Assembly (NCBI GenBank): GCA_033064195.1
Contig: JARBJD010000172.1
Location: 1-64,000, forward strand
DNA length: 64,000 nucleotides
Origin: Blattamonas nauphoetae
Lineage: Eukaryota; Preaxostyla; Oxymonadida
Reading direction: 5' to 3'
In this document: in pieces, positions 11,515-22,985 of the stretch
Numbering within the stretch: the stretch's first letter is position 1
Layout of the letters: each line of letters begins with the position of its first letter
The notes under the pieces: model-generated
The model's database searches: none
What the model was told of the DNA's origin: nothing
The model's input: only the letters and a program-made list of their open reading frames with translations
Made by a program: the position numbers and the translations under genes

Positions 11515-11660
11515 TAGCAATGGTGAAGACTCATTGTTTCCGCATGCCAATTGATGTGTCAATGGATCGACATGTCCACCACGTCCACGGCGCACAGGCA
11601 CATCCAGAATGCACCAGAATGACGTGCACAACCTCCCCATGCATCGGGACCATCCGTGGA

Positions 11661-12750
11661 TTGTTTTGGTCAAATTTGAGTTTTTCACATTTTTTCACTC
11701 TTATTTATGAAAATTCAAAAAATGAATTTTTCAAAGTTAACCTTAATTTTTGCGATCATCCAAAAGTGTACTGGCAAGCCTAATATCGGTCAAACGAGTT
11801 TAAATCTGACGTGTTTCGAGTGATCTGAGAAGTATTTCAGAAGTTATGGGTGATCTCAAAATTAACGCTGATTTATTTTTTATCGATTTTTTTAATTGGT
11901 ATATGAAGAGGAGATCCAGACAAAGTTTGAAAAATACAAATTTGAGCTTTGACCACACAAACCTCTTCCAAGGTCAATCCCGATCTGTTGAGTTCATTTC
12001 TGATGTTTTCAGAGTGATCTGAGCATTAGTTCTTGAGATATGGGTGATCCAAAAATAAACGTTAAACTTTTTTACCTTTCTGATTTTTTAATTTGTATAT
12101 GAAGAGGAGTTGTTGGCCAAGTTCAAGTATTGAGCCCTCGACGTAATGTTCCAAGATACTCAGGCAAAATGGTGCCCTGGTGACTGATGCGCAGAACGAT
12201 TTGGAGGTTGGATTGGAGACGGATGATCGAAAGATTGGCCTCGTTGCTGTCTTCTGCTCTGATCTCGTTTCTCATCTGTCTCCCCACTCTCCACTCGACG
12301 ATCACCTTAGTCGCACTTCCTCTGCCAATCAGCAACAATCAAGTTGGCACTTCTGTTGTGGCTGCCGACAGAGCGTCGGTGTGGAAGACTTCGCTTTTGG
12401 AGGAAGGCCTGTTCGACTTCCTCGGCTTCTTCTTCAACGAGGGGATTGCAGACTGCGTGTCCTTCTTTGGATTCAACTGCACATTCCCAATCAGCCAAAC
12501 CCTCCATTTTGATCCCCATCACATTTACAACTTCCACGCAGGCCATCGACATGGACGGAGACGTCGATTCTAATTTCTTCATTGACCTGATCCTGATATT
12601 TGTCATTTCAGCCACTTTTTGGTCTGTCTGAAGTGCCTGCTATCAATGATCGACCTTCACATCACCTTTCTCCAATTATTCCGTCACTTTTCTCGACTGT
12701 TTGATTGAGTTGCCTTTTTTGACAAATTCTGAGAAAAAATATCCACATTC
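11661..12750. other. No certain gene; possible host-gene remnant at 12120-12640
   Basis: All three plus-strand frames are open for 90-130 codons between 12180 and 12630, unusual for this AT-rich neighbourhood. The frame from about 12187 gives a hydrophobic helix-rich product (for example LLEEGLFDFLGFF). It may be a scrap of the ARM-like family, but there is no alignable motif. The rest of the interval is low-complexity. Confidence 0.25.
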
Positions 12751-12989
12751 TATACTGGCCTGACCGGGGGTGACCGGTCACTTTTTCTCAAAAAGTACTG
12801 ACGGTCAGTGACCGGGAGTTTTAAAAATATGGGTCAAATCAGATCAAAATTAAACCCACGAAATATGGTTTCGAGAACTCTTTTGATCCTATTTGAGCTT
12901 CTTTGGAATATTATCACTGTTTTCGCAAATTAATCGTGTTTTCAACATGTTTTTTCTCATAAATCTTCAAAACTCATGTCGAAATGTGT

Positions 12990-15560
12990 GATCCGGCACT
13001 TCAACCCACAATTAAGGTATAATGTCTCAAAATCAAGAATCGAACTCCACCACCGATGAGCGAACAATATTTTGTATTTTCAACTGCTGATTAGGTATCT
13101 TTCTCGTTCTCCCGAGCAAGATGCCAGATCATCACAGACTGGAGATTATTCGCCGATTCGCAGTCACCCAATCTGCTCGATTCCATCTCCTCAACATCGT
13201 CCACACCGTTCTTCTCCTCTTTCTCGCAAATTGAAAGGATACTGACAATGCCCGCTCTGTCTCTTTGTCAGCATCCTTTCGTGTGTCACTCTCCGTCCAA
13301 TTCCTTCTTCTCACCATCTCAAACCACATCAGTGACGAGAATGGGAACATCTGTCTCAACACTAAGCTAAATCAACTCCTCATCCATTGTAGATTCCTAC
13401 TCTGAACTGGGAACAACATTCTTCCTCGCTGTCGTTTCAATGACGCAGACTCCCGTTGGCTGAACCATCTTTAATCATCACCCTTTGCCACCTTGAAAAT
13501 AGTGAGTGAATAATTGTGATTCCTTGGCGAACAGAATACTCATTTTCGAAATCGCATTGAAGAAGCGTGAGATTTCAAAAACGAAGAGAGTTCAAACACA
13601 AATTTGTGCTTAGTCTTTACAGCACCATTTATCTTCGTTGATTCTGGAGACCAGAAATGGATGGACATCGTCACACAATCAGAATCTTCGATGTAATCAG
13701 CAGAATTTGAGAGATCATCTTTCTTTCGTCACCAATCTTGCCAAAATATGTAGTCAACCATCAGATATCTTCACATTGACGACATCATCTTACCCAAATC
13801 TCACCTTTCAAGGCAAACACCCAATACTATCCAACTTCTCTATTCCATCAACATCGCTTATCCTTTCTGTCTCTAACACGAGTCAAATAAAGCAAACAGT
13901 TCAGCATTCCTCATAGACAAGTTTGGACAGCTTTGGTCCTACTACACAGTCAGATCTTCTGAAGCACTCAAAGTGTCAGATCATTCTCAACCGATCGGGA
14001 CAGATACTTCACAAATTGACACGTAATCAATCACTCCGCACGTCCATCATCACACCATGAAGCACTTTCCAACAAATTCGTCATATCCATTCGTTTAGAC
14101 ACGACTCGTTTCAAAACAGGACAAGATTCCATCCATCACTCGTTTACGCTGTTTGATACAGCTGAGTTATCATTGAACACAGCGTTGGATTCCTTCTTCC
14201 GATTTAAACTTGAATATTCTCTGGATGAGTCTCCACAATTTGTCAAATTGAAACAATGTTTCTCTCCTGTTAGATGGTCACAATGAAGTATCTTCCTCCC
14301 GCTCAGACAAAGAAAAACACTGAATCAAATACGTCAACAATATAGTTTTTGTTGGTGGAGAAGAAGAAAATGCAACATGCACACATTCCTCCATTCACCT
14401 GATCTCTCATCCACCTTCCTTCCCGCCCGATCCCAACGGAATCAACTTGCTTTGTGCATGCTTTGATTGATGGAGATGACGAGAAGGAAGTTTGCATCAA
14501 GATCAGAAGATCCTCAGGACCTCTTGGACACAGTCCAAAGTCAACTCCTTCTTCTGCGCTAAAACAAAGGCACTTTTGCTAGCATAACGCACGGCGATGA
14601 TTTCTCGTCAAGTCTGATATCGATACACATCCTGTCGTCTTCCTCGTGAGCACAGATTTAATGACGTCTTCTACAGGAATCACTGATTGTGGTTGTAGGA
14701 ATGGATTGGGCTAGCGATTCATCGTTTTCGCCTCCACCCACTCTCTTGTTCCAGTACAGCATGAGCTCTTGTTAAAGATGCAACCGTCTCCATTCTCGTT
14801 GAAGCTATTTTCTGGAATTCGCAGAGCATTGCCGAAGAAACAGATGCGCCCAAGAACATTACGAAGCAGAGCGATTGAGAATGAAGACAGAACCGACGAT
14901 ATCATACAGCGAGTGTGGGGACGGAGTCGACTGATTCGATATAGCATGGTACAGCTCGCATCATCATTTCGAACTTGTTGATCGAGTGAAGGAGATGTGC
15001 CGTTTTGGCCTGTTAAGCTGTGTCCAGTCGAGGTGGCAATGTCCAGTCCAATGTCCAGTCTCCTATTTAGGAGCCGAGGGAGTTCAGAAAACCGGGCAAT
15101 GGGTGAAATCCAAGTCATTGCAACAAAATGACTCGAAACGACAAGGGAAGGTGTTCTGTGGGCAGATTAGAGATATGTCAGCAGATTGAGGTCAATTGTG
15201 TCCGGAGAACTGAATTATCGGATGGAAATGGGATGATCATTCCAAACCACATCCTTTTCTCCTCGAATTATCAATTCTACAAACATATTCTTGCAGCAAT
15301 GATCTCAAAGATGGAATAATTGATATGGCGAGGGTGGATATCAGAACCTGGCTGGTAAAAATGACACAAGGCAAAACAGTGTGATTAGTGACGAATTATG
15401 TGAAAAGAAGACAAAAGATACGGCAGCCGACCTTCAGCTTGTTGTGATTCTTCTGAATTTCCTTCGACGATTGGCTCAGTCTATTTTAGGGCTGGTTGAG
15501 ATCTTACAAACATCAACAGCGCGTCTATGTATGACCAAAAAAGAGGAGGTGAGACCGTTA
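12990..15560. other. Interior of the hAT-type element, gene-like scraps only
   Basis: A plus-strand frame at about 13121-13240 reads as a helix-rich peptide (IIRRFAVTQSARFHLLNI) and then stops. Other frames (13638-13916, 14711-15118, 14769-14981) are open but show no recognisable motif and little protein-like composition. Copies of a GTCCAGTC/GTCCAATC word occur near 15010-15060 and again at 16665-17010. This may be captured host DNA now decayed; I cannot assign a gene. Confidence 0.25.
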
Positions 15561-15695
15561 ACAAGTGTGATCATGATTTAGTGGGAGTTCTTGAGGAAAG
15601 CGATTGTGAAGAATTCCCGGTTGAAGAAGCTGTGTTCAACGACGTTGACTTCGTTGGAGCATTGTCGTGTGGGGGGAAATGTTGAATTCTGGAGG

Positions 15696-16157
15696 TTAAG
15701 GAGAAAGATTTTGAAGAACGGAGATATCTCTTGAGAGGACAATGAAGATGAGATGAAATTTCTGGGAATTCATTCTGACAAACCTTGTATCGATGATAAA
15801 TTCTTCTCTTCCATTGTTTTCGCAAAGTATTTCATTGTCCTGAACTTTCGGTTCTTCTTTCTTCTCGACTTGTTTTGTTGATTCCTTATTTTCTTCACCG
15901 ATTGATTCGGCCATCGTTTGATCAGTTAGAGTTACAACAAGTGCAACAGTGTGTTCTTGTTCAATCTTGTTCTGGCTGGGTTCTGGAGACTTCACTTCCT
16001 TTGGAATCACAACTGTCTTCGAATCTTTCTTCTCATCATCTGATTCCATATTCCTAGCTACCATCTCCTCTGATTCTTGCCTCTTCGCCTTGGCCTGTTT
16101 CGCGATCTGCTCAAATCTCCCCTTAACTCCCGATCTATATGTCGAATGTGAAGATAT
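15696..16157 (-). pseudogene. Charged low-complexity host-like fragment inside the hAT element
   Basis: A minus-strand frame of about 150 codons, open from about 16157. It runs from a basic helix (RFEQIAKQAKAKRQ) into an acidic, Glu/Lys/Ser-rich region typical of disordered eukaryotic proteins (SDDEKKDSKTVVIPKEVKSP). No start codon is evident at its upstream limit and the 3' part degenerates. It sits wholly within 12751-17287, so it is best explained as a captured exon. The family is not recognised. Confidence 0.35.
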
Positions 16158-16439
16158 GAATGAGGAGGGTCAAATACGATGAAAAAATGTCAAAAAAATG
16201 AATAAGCAAGAGATTCAAACCGATGGCAACAGATCTCCCATCCTAGTGCATATTGGGGAACAATATGCCCGTCGTCTTGGAGGTTCCCTTTGAAAATACT
16301 CAGAGTCCATTTTCTACCAATTCGATGACAGTTGTTCATTTCTTCTCAGAGGAGAAGAAGACTGAAATTGCGGTTGTGCAGCTTTCTCGCATGTGGATGA
16401 ATGAACACCATTTTCCTGCGAGAGATGGAGAGACAGAGT

Positions 16440-17287
16440 GAAGGAAGTGGCAATAAATTGAAAAAAAAGAGAGAAAACACAGTCAATGATGACTCAAACT
16501 GTTCTGAGTTTGGTCACATCTAGTGGCAGCAAAATGCAGAGATGAAGGCACTACCTCGCTCAAACAAAGTGATGAGGTCTAAGACTAATCAAAAAAGTGA
16601 GAGATGGGTGGTAATATCACACCAACATCGAAATGGAGAAGCAACTGTGACCCTTCATTGATGTTGATTGGACGTCCAGGACTGGATGTCCAATCGGACA
16701 GTCCATTTTTGCCGACTCTTTGAAAACTTCAAAAACGGTATGCACTAATTGAGAAGACATCAGAACAAAAGTATCAGCGAAATGTCCAATGACATCCAAT
16801 GACGTCCAATGGTGGGTGGATCAAGCAACTCGTCACTAGAAGAAGAGTATCATCGGATTCTCACCATTTCGCTGATTTTCAAGAGACTATTCTCATTTTC
16901 AAGTGAAAGGAAACAAATATATGGAATGAGAGTAAAATGAACAGGATCAAAATTGAATAGCCAATCGAAGTCAATTGTCCAGTCCAACGCTGGCACCGTC
17001 CAATCCAATTAACATGCCAAGTGCCGTTCAATATTCAATCATTTCTTCCTCATTGTGTCATTTTCCTTTCATCCTGAATTCTGCAAACTTTAGTTTTGGA
17101 ATCATTTGATATCGAGACCTGTTTCTGAAGTTTTTGTTCTGTCCACTCTCTTTTCAGTATCCTCTCATCCTTGCGGAAGATAAAATGCAACAATTTTGAG
17201 TCAATTCATCATCGAAAGTTGATCGAGCCCTTAGAAGAGAAGCGAGGTGACACTGACCGAGCCAAAAGGCTCGGTCCGGCCAGTATA
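16440..17287. repeat. Subterminal array of a GTCCAATG-type word
   Basis: Near the right end of the hAT-type element a roughly 10-bp word (TGACGTCCAATG / GACATCCAATG and inverted forms such as GGACGTCCAGGACTGGATGTCC) recurs at about 16668-16705, 16785-16812 and 16972-17010. Clustered short words near a terminus are typical transposase-binding arrays in hAT elements. The transposase-binding role is inferred. Confidence 0.35.
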
Positions 17288-17523
17288 CCACATTCCACTA
17301 ATACCTGCCGCTTGGGTTCGGAAGGTCTGTGCGATTTCTGAAGATGTCATCTGGAAGTCTTCATGGTTTGATCGAACCAAACTCTTTACTCAACACCAAG
17401 TATTTCAGAAGATACTGCTTTTTGGTGGACAACGTTCACTCTTGAACAATCCCACACTCATTGTTATCCCAGTATTATCACATATCTCTCACATTCTAGC
17501 TCTCATTTCTTCTAGACTTTGTC

Positions 17524-20056
17524 ATGACCACAACCACCACCGAAATGAACGATCCAACTTCAATCTCACTGACCACAGATTTTTCGGGCTCAATCGACTG
17601 TACTGGAAGTGATATCGACGATATTGCACTTTCCTCGGAAATCCAGAACGAATCTGTTTCATCGTTCATGGAGGAGTTTATGAGAGGAAATGACGATCTT
17701 CCTTGGACGGTATGTTGTCTGTTTGTTTGTTGACTTGGTGCAGAGATTGATGGAATGGTTTGTTGAAGCGGCGATTGGTGTGGAATTGTTCCGAAAACAC
17801 AATCGCTCTGCCCCACCCCTTTCCTTTGAAAACATCCGAATTGACAGATCCTCCACAATCTTGATTGGTTTGTTGTTCGACTTTCTTCACTCGATGTGCA
17901 GATACTTCCTCTATAGGACAGGAACAACATTCCAATGTTGGTTCCCTCGCTTCTGACTTCTCCACCATCTCATCGTTCTTTTTGGACATCCACCGAACTC
18001 TCGACCAAACGAAGCGACTGATTCTCCCACTTGACCACAGCATCGATGCTGTTTGCTCGCGAATCATGGTTGCCCTTCTCGAACACTTCGTCGCTTCGGG
18101 AGACCTCATCCTCCCGCATTCATCTCCACACGATTATTTCCAGTATTTCCTTGATGTTTATCACCATCACATAAAACAGAGTCCTCACACCCTCTTCTAC
18201 CTCACCAAACCTCTCGCTCATCTTTTCTGTCTCTCTGTCCTTTCGCCGTCAAGTCGAAGCCATTTTGTTCCAACTCCCCATTCATTTCTGCGTGGAAGTG
18301 ATGTTGTGAAGTCAGAGCAGCTTCTCAATGCCGTGGACAAGGTGAAGGAAACGCGTTCTTTGGATGTCGTGAGGAATCTTCACTTCGACTGGGAAGAATG
18401 GGTGACGATGATGGAGATGGTGGAGAAGGGAGTGACGTCTTTGGTGTGTCTTCGTTGTCCGTTCATTGTTCTTCAGGCTGATCTCTCATTTCTCCAATCT
18501 CGCTGTTTCCGACAAACACTCGAAGCACTCCAAGCGAAGCATCAAAACAGAGCCAAACCGCCACAAAACGAAGAGAGCAGTCGCGCTGAGTCTTCGTCGG
18601 GGGATCTTAATTCTGAACAGTTTCCCATGCCCTTTCGATTCAAAGGGTCGCAGTTCACCTCATCGACAATCTCGACTGAAGTCCAACTCCCATCCCACTA
18701 CTCTTCTTCCTCTACGGACATCCAATTCCTCTCCTCGCTTCAGCCTCATCAACTGAATCAGCGACATTCGCGAGATGTCCCCAGCATTTTTTCTCGTGAG
18801 GTCCTCACCGTGATCCACTCACTTCTATCCAAACCCCAAATCGATTCCTTCCCGTGGAAACTCCGCTCAAACCTCACACCAGAAACAGAACTCGAACTCC
18901 TCTTCATCCCCTCCAACGTCCCAGTCTCCCTCAACGAGCGGTTCGACCCATCGATGTTCGATGAGACTGACGACTCCAAAATGTTCCAGTCACTCACTCG
19001 ATGTTTGGATGTCATCAAGACCACACAGTCGTTGCAATGCATCGATGATCTGGACTGCTTCACTGCACTCCTCATCGCTGGTTTGCACAACTCCAGTCAG
19101 ATCATTGCTTCCTTTTGTTTGGAAATCTTCATCCAAACCACAGAATACCTACCTTCCCTTGATCCTCGCGATGACCAATTTCGAACACTCCGATCTGCTT
19201 TCCGAGACGGAACACAGATTGAACAGCGAGCACTCTTGAACTTGTGGCGAGTGTGGTTTCGCCTCCGATTGACATGTCAATTTGGACCCAAAATGGCATC
19301 TCCTGATTTCGATTTTGTGGGATTTCTTGCTGCAGACATGACTGACACACCATTCTTCGATGAGGCCTGTCGCTTCGTCCTGTTCGTTTTTTCTTCCGGC
19401 GACGTATCAATGACCGAACAATGGAAATCAGACTTCCTTCTTCAGTTTGAGAAGAAGCATCACATATTGGATCGTCTCGCAGCCAAGCCTGGTCCATGGA
19501 GCAACGCGATGCAATCCACACTCACACTCACACGTTCTCACATCTTCATCGCCGCAGCTTTGTCTCTTCTCCATGGATACAATTTTCCATCTGCTCTCAC
19601 AGCACTAATTACAATTGATTTGAACAGCAGTCCACACCTGTTCGATAAACGCTTAAACCCAACGTTCTTTCTCAACCACACCTCCATTGCTCCCAAACAC
19701 AGACACTCCTTCGACCACCGACGCCATCTTTCTTCATTTCTGTTGTCTGTCCTCTCTTTCTTCATCTTTTCAGACATTCCGTTCCTGCCATCGTGTCTGC
19801 TGCCTTCGAGTTCTTCCATCGCTTTGTCAGTGTCGTGTCTGATGCGATTCGGATGAAGTTGGTGCGGTTTGGCCTTCTTGATGATGTTGGATTCGCTGTG
19901 TCGTGTTCATCGTTTTTGGAGGACTACGAGAAAGGAATTGTGGTGATTGGGATTCTCCTCGACACCATCCGACGAGACCATCTCAAACGGAGAATGAGAG
20001 TTTTTGACTTCTCCAGAGGACTGAATCGCCATTCGAGAAGCTCACCATCTCTCTGA
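17524..20056 (+). CDS. ARM-like helical-repeat host protein, five exons with 32-34-nt introns
   Basis: Exons 17524-17709, 17744-17867, 17902-18443, 18477-19741 and 19774-20056 total 2400 bp, giving 799 residues. The introns are 34, 34, 33 and 32 nt. The first two start GTATGT and GTTTGT, and all four end in CAG. Three of the four removals are required to keep the frame; the 33-nt one is in frame either way. The protein is almost entirely amphipathic helices with a Ser-rich linker around residues 280-320. It ends in a segment (FVSVVSDAIRMKLVRFGLL, then SSFLEDYEKGI) typical of a large ARM-repeat-like family that I associate with Blattamonas. The molecular role is unknown; a cytosolic scaffold is plausible. 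The start is the first in-frame ATG after the flanking transposon. Confidence 0.7.
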
Positions 20057-20229
20057 CCGTCCAGATGAGCCAAACACGATGTTGATGTCAGTGGTCAAGT
20101 CGTCCTGAATCCCTCTTCTATACAAAGCTCTCGCCAAAAACTTCGAGCGCGTAGAAATGAGTCTCAGTGATCTTTCCTAATCAAAACCTCCACTGTCCTT
20201 TCCCCGTGATGGTCTATTGTTTGTTTAAT

Positions 20230-20235
20230 GAATAA
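20230..20235 (+). promoter_or_regulatory. Possible polyadenylation signal AATAAA
   Basis: AATAAA lies about 175 bp after the stop codon of the ARM-like gene and about 110 bp before the next start. It is a plausible 3'-end signal for the upstream gene; its position is the only evidence. Confidence 0.3.
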
Positions 20236-20343
20236 AGCTTGAAATGAGGAAGCGTTAAGAATAACCATGAGTGCATGGGGGGCGATAAAACGGTGTGTTT
20301 TCTCAAAACCCATATTTGTTTTAATCACACCCTCACTTTCTCA

Positions 20344-21396
20344 ATGGGAAACAATTCCCACTCAAGCCAACATCGATCCGTCTGGCCCGTCCACAGAGAT
20401 GCACACCGTGACGAGACTCCCTTATATCTGAGAACTGAACCCCTTGTCGTCCAGACTATCGAACAAGCATCACAGTCGTTCTTATACCTTGTTAACTTCG
20501 TGAAAGAAGGAAAATATCTAAATGCCAAGGACACTCGACAAGCATCCACTTTTCTGGAGAGTATCACACCGCATTACGGAAGTTCATTCTCAACCGACCA
20601 GATCCTCTTCGAACTTGTTCCGGCAATCGATGGCTCTTGTTCTGGTTTCACCGAATCAATTGTGCCACTCCTCACATCATCCAACGAGGAGCTTAGCAAG
20701 TCGGCATTGTTGCTTCTGAACGAAATTGTGTTCGACGTCACTCAGTCGTCCCGCTTTGACTTTCTCGAGGCAGGATTCTTCGGACTCCTCCCAACCGCAT
20801 TCTACGAACAGAAAAGGCACCTTTTGGACACATCCAGTTTGTATCTGATGAATATCTTGTATGGGTTCATGTTCTGGTCCCGTCCGGACGTTGCTGGCAG
20901 AATTTGCCAACTCAGCCACATTTCAATGGATATATTCCAACTCACCTTCATTGACAAGTTTTTCCGTCCAATCGGACCATTCCTGGACTTCATCTGCCGG
21001 AATCTACACCAAATCACAGATTCTGCCAATTCCCGCGATGTTTCTCTTCTTTTTGGATCGATTCTCAAACATTCGCCCTTCCTGGAAGAGATGGCACAAT
21101 TTATGTTGTCGTCGTCTTTTTCGCTCGCCTTCTCAGACTGTTTACATTTCTTCGAAACTGCCAATGCGACCGTCAATCTTCTTCGGAGTGTGATGGAAGG
21201 AGTCCGTGCTTGGGAGAAAGACACTCCAGCTGTTCGGAAGCGAGGACATCAGATTGTGGCCAAACTGTGCGAGGAAGGCCTGTCCGACGAGATCGACATG
21301 CTTTTTCAACGTTGTGATGTTGTTTTCGCTGAACACCGTTTTGTTTCAGTGGGAGTGTGGCTGATTGAGCGGTTGGGTGGGAGTACTACGTTTTAG
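20344..21396 (+). CDS. Second ARM-like helical-repeat host protein
   Basis: 350 residues from the ATG at 20344. An earlier in-frame ATG at 20275 would add 23 hydrophobic residues and is less likely. No introns are needed. The product is nearly all helix pairs, for example SALLLLNEIVFDVTQSSRF, FIDKFFRPIGPFLDFICRNL and the C-terminal RGHQIVAKLCEEGLSDEIDM. This order is characteristic of the same multi-copy oxymonad family as 17524-20056 and 34030-35028. It lies in tandem 290 bp after the first copy on the same strand, suggesting local duplication followed by strong divergence. Function unknown. The frame is intact and likely functional. Confidence 0.7.
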   Translation: MGNNSHSSQHRSVWPVHRDAHRDETPLYLRTEPLVVQTIEQASQSFLYLVNFVKEGKYLNAKDTRQASTFLESITPHYGSSFSTDQILFELVPAIDGSCSGFTESIVPLLTSSNEELSKSALLLLNEIVFDVTQSSRFDFLEAGFFGLLPTAFYEQKRHLLDTSSLYLMNILYGFMFWSRPDVAGRICQLSHISMDIFQLTFIDKFFRPIGPFLDFICRNLHQITDSANSRDVSLLFGSILKHSPFLEEMAQFMLSSSFSLAFSDCLHFFETANATVNLLRSVMEGVRAWEKDTPAVRKRGHQIVAKLCEEGLSDEIDMLFQRCDVVFAEHRFVSVGVWLIERLGGSTTF

Positions 21397-21571
21397 GCAG
21401 AACGAGAGAACTGACAGGACGCACAAGCTTCTTTAAGTGATGCGATTGACAAATATAGAAAAATGTCAACTGATTCTTTCTCCAACTGAATCGTCACGCG
21501 AACCACAACATAACTCTTCAGATTCTGAATTGTCTTCAGATTTCCAGATCGTTTTCCATCTTTCTCTCCAG

Positions 21572-21688
21572 CCATCGTCCCCAACCATCGTCCCCAACCA
21601 TCGTCCCCAGCCATCGTCCCCAGCCATCGTCCCCAACCATCGTCCCCAACCATCGTCCCCAGCCATCGTCCCCAGCCATCGTCTCCAT
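21572..21688. repeat. 13-bp minisatellite, about nine units
   Basis: The unit CCATCGTCCCCAA/G is repeated nine times, with variants only in the last base until the final units degrade. Because 13 is not a multiple of 3 and the unit has no stop on the minus strand, all three minus-strand frames read through it as a 13-residue repeat (GDDGWGRWLGTMV). That explains the open frames here; it is not a gene. Confidence 0.9.
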
Positions 21689-21819
21689 CCATCATCTTCA
21701 CCAACAGAGCCACGTCCGGGAACGATTCGTTCAGCATCTTTTCTGTATTCGTTAGGAATGGGCTGCGAGACAACGGCGCTCAATGAACACGCGTCGACGC
21801 TGTGCAGTCTCTGAACACC

Positions 21820-22090
21820 ACGTTCTAAAGATTGATGGTCCCTCCAAGCAGCACCACCACTCCCCCATCACCTCGATACCCCTTCGCAATGTGTTGAAAC
21901 GTCGTGTTCTCGATCCACCGAACCCCACTCTGCACGAACACCAGCGTCCCCCCACTCGTCCTCAACTTCTTCTCCGCCGATCCCCCAAAAATTGAATTGC
22001 TCAGAACCACCATCCCTCCCACCACGTTCACTGCTCCGATGCTCGTCTTGACATATTGTCTGAAATGCACCGTTTTCAACTCCAGCTGGC
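21820..22090 (-). pseudogene. Fragment of a beta-helix surface-protein gene
   Basis: A minus-strand frame of 85 codons with the rung pattern of the window's beta-helix genes: GGMVVLSNSIFGGSAEKKL, GGTLVFVQSGVRWIENTTF, GYRGDGGVVVLLGG. Each rung ends in a short polar/aromatic turn and a Gly-Gly strand start. It has no start codon, signal peptide, transmembrane segment or kinase part nearby, so it is an isolated shard. It lies convergent to the second ARM-like gene, just beyond the minisatellite. Confidence 0.5.
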
Positions 22091-22438
22091 TCCTTCACTC
22101 AATATCACTTCACTCTGCTGGATTAATCGCTTTGCTGGCTCCAGTTTTCGGATTTTGTGAATGATGAATGAATAAACGAGATCAAAACTACCATTCACCA
22201 CATGTTCGTTGATTTCACGGTCACAGTCATGTCATCAACATTTATTTCGTTGTCTTAACATCTGAATGGGATTTCACCGATCAAACAGCTTCTTCTCACA
22301 TGATTGGTGATTGATCCATCCTCAACAGACCGAAACGACGCTACCCTCATCTCTCCCGAGCCATCACAACCAAAACAATCCCCAAACCGGACAAAAACTT
22401 TTGCAAAACCAAACTTGGAGGGTTCAAAAGATGATGAT

Positions 22439-22915
22439 AGTGGTCGGATAAACCCGTTAACTCCGATAAACCCGTTTCGAACATACCCCATTTCACATTG
22501 ATCATCTCTTTCACACGACTCATCTGTTATGCCTGTAAGAAAAGCCTTGTGAGAATTCTGGAAGGAATTGTGACTCTTTCAGAGATTGGATCAAAGACAA
22601 TGGGTCTATTCAAATGGATAAAATGCCAATGACGACACAGCGCAAGTTATTCTGACCATGAAAAGCTCAAATCGCAACACATGATCCCTCTAGTTCTCGG
22701 AAATAGATTTGTTCAATTTCGTTCAAAAAACAACGTTCACTTTTCACTTTCCATTTCACAATTATTCTTTCATGAAGAACTCTAGTTTTGAAAATAATGA
22801 GAAAAAGCATGAAAGTGAAGTGGAAGGATGATTTTGGTGAAGAGGGGAGACTGATTTGTCCCTGTGGAAGGGTTAACGGGTTTATCCGCTCTAACGGGTT
22901 TGTCCGGGTACTATG
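22439..22915. mobile_element. Possible MITE with AAACCCGTTA-type inverted ends
   Basis: At the left a doubled word GGATAAACCCGTTA(AC) covers about 22443-22477. Its reverse complement, also doubled, covers about 22872-22911. The two ends face each other across about 390 bp of non-coding sequence. No target duplication could be fixed, so the limits and superfamily remain open. Confidence 0.35.
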
Positions 22916-22985
22916 AAGTGCAATCCAAAGATGATCCGTTCAAATCATCAAAATATCGAACAAGTTATTCTTCCATCCAGCTTGC

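Larger units (their letters stand above)
12751..17287. mobile_element. hAT-type element, 4.5 kb, no transposase
   Basis: It is flanked by an exact 8-bp duplication, CCACATTC, at 12743-12750 and 17288-17295. The terminal inverted repeat begins TATACTGGCC at both ends, followed by GACCG-rich subterminal sequence. An 8-bp duplication is the hAT signature. Inside there are only scattered gene-like frames and no transposase, so the element is non-autonomous or decayed. It ends 236 bp upstream of the start codon of the ARM-like gene at 17524, close enough to have altered its promoter. Its left subterminal block AAAAGTACTGACGGTCA also occurs in the element at 42570-45900. Confidence 0.7.

Noticed and set aside
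14711-15118. 135-codon minus-strand frame
   Set aside because: Composition is not protein-like, it lies inside the hAT-type element, and it has no motif.
17496-18109. Minus-strand frames opposite the first exons of the ARM-like gene
   Set aside because: Antisense shadows of the five-exon plus-strand gene.
21572-21688. Possible CRISPR-like array
   Set aside because: Units of 13 bp without spacers, in a eukaryotic context; it is a minisatellite.
21393-21783. Gly/Trp-rich minus-strand proteins over the minisatellite
   Set aside because: They result from a stop-free 13-bp tandem unit read in all frames.
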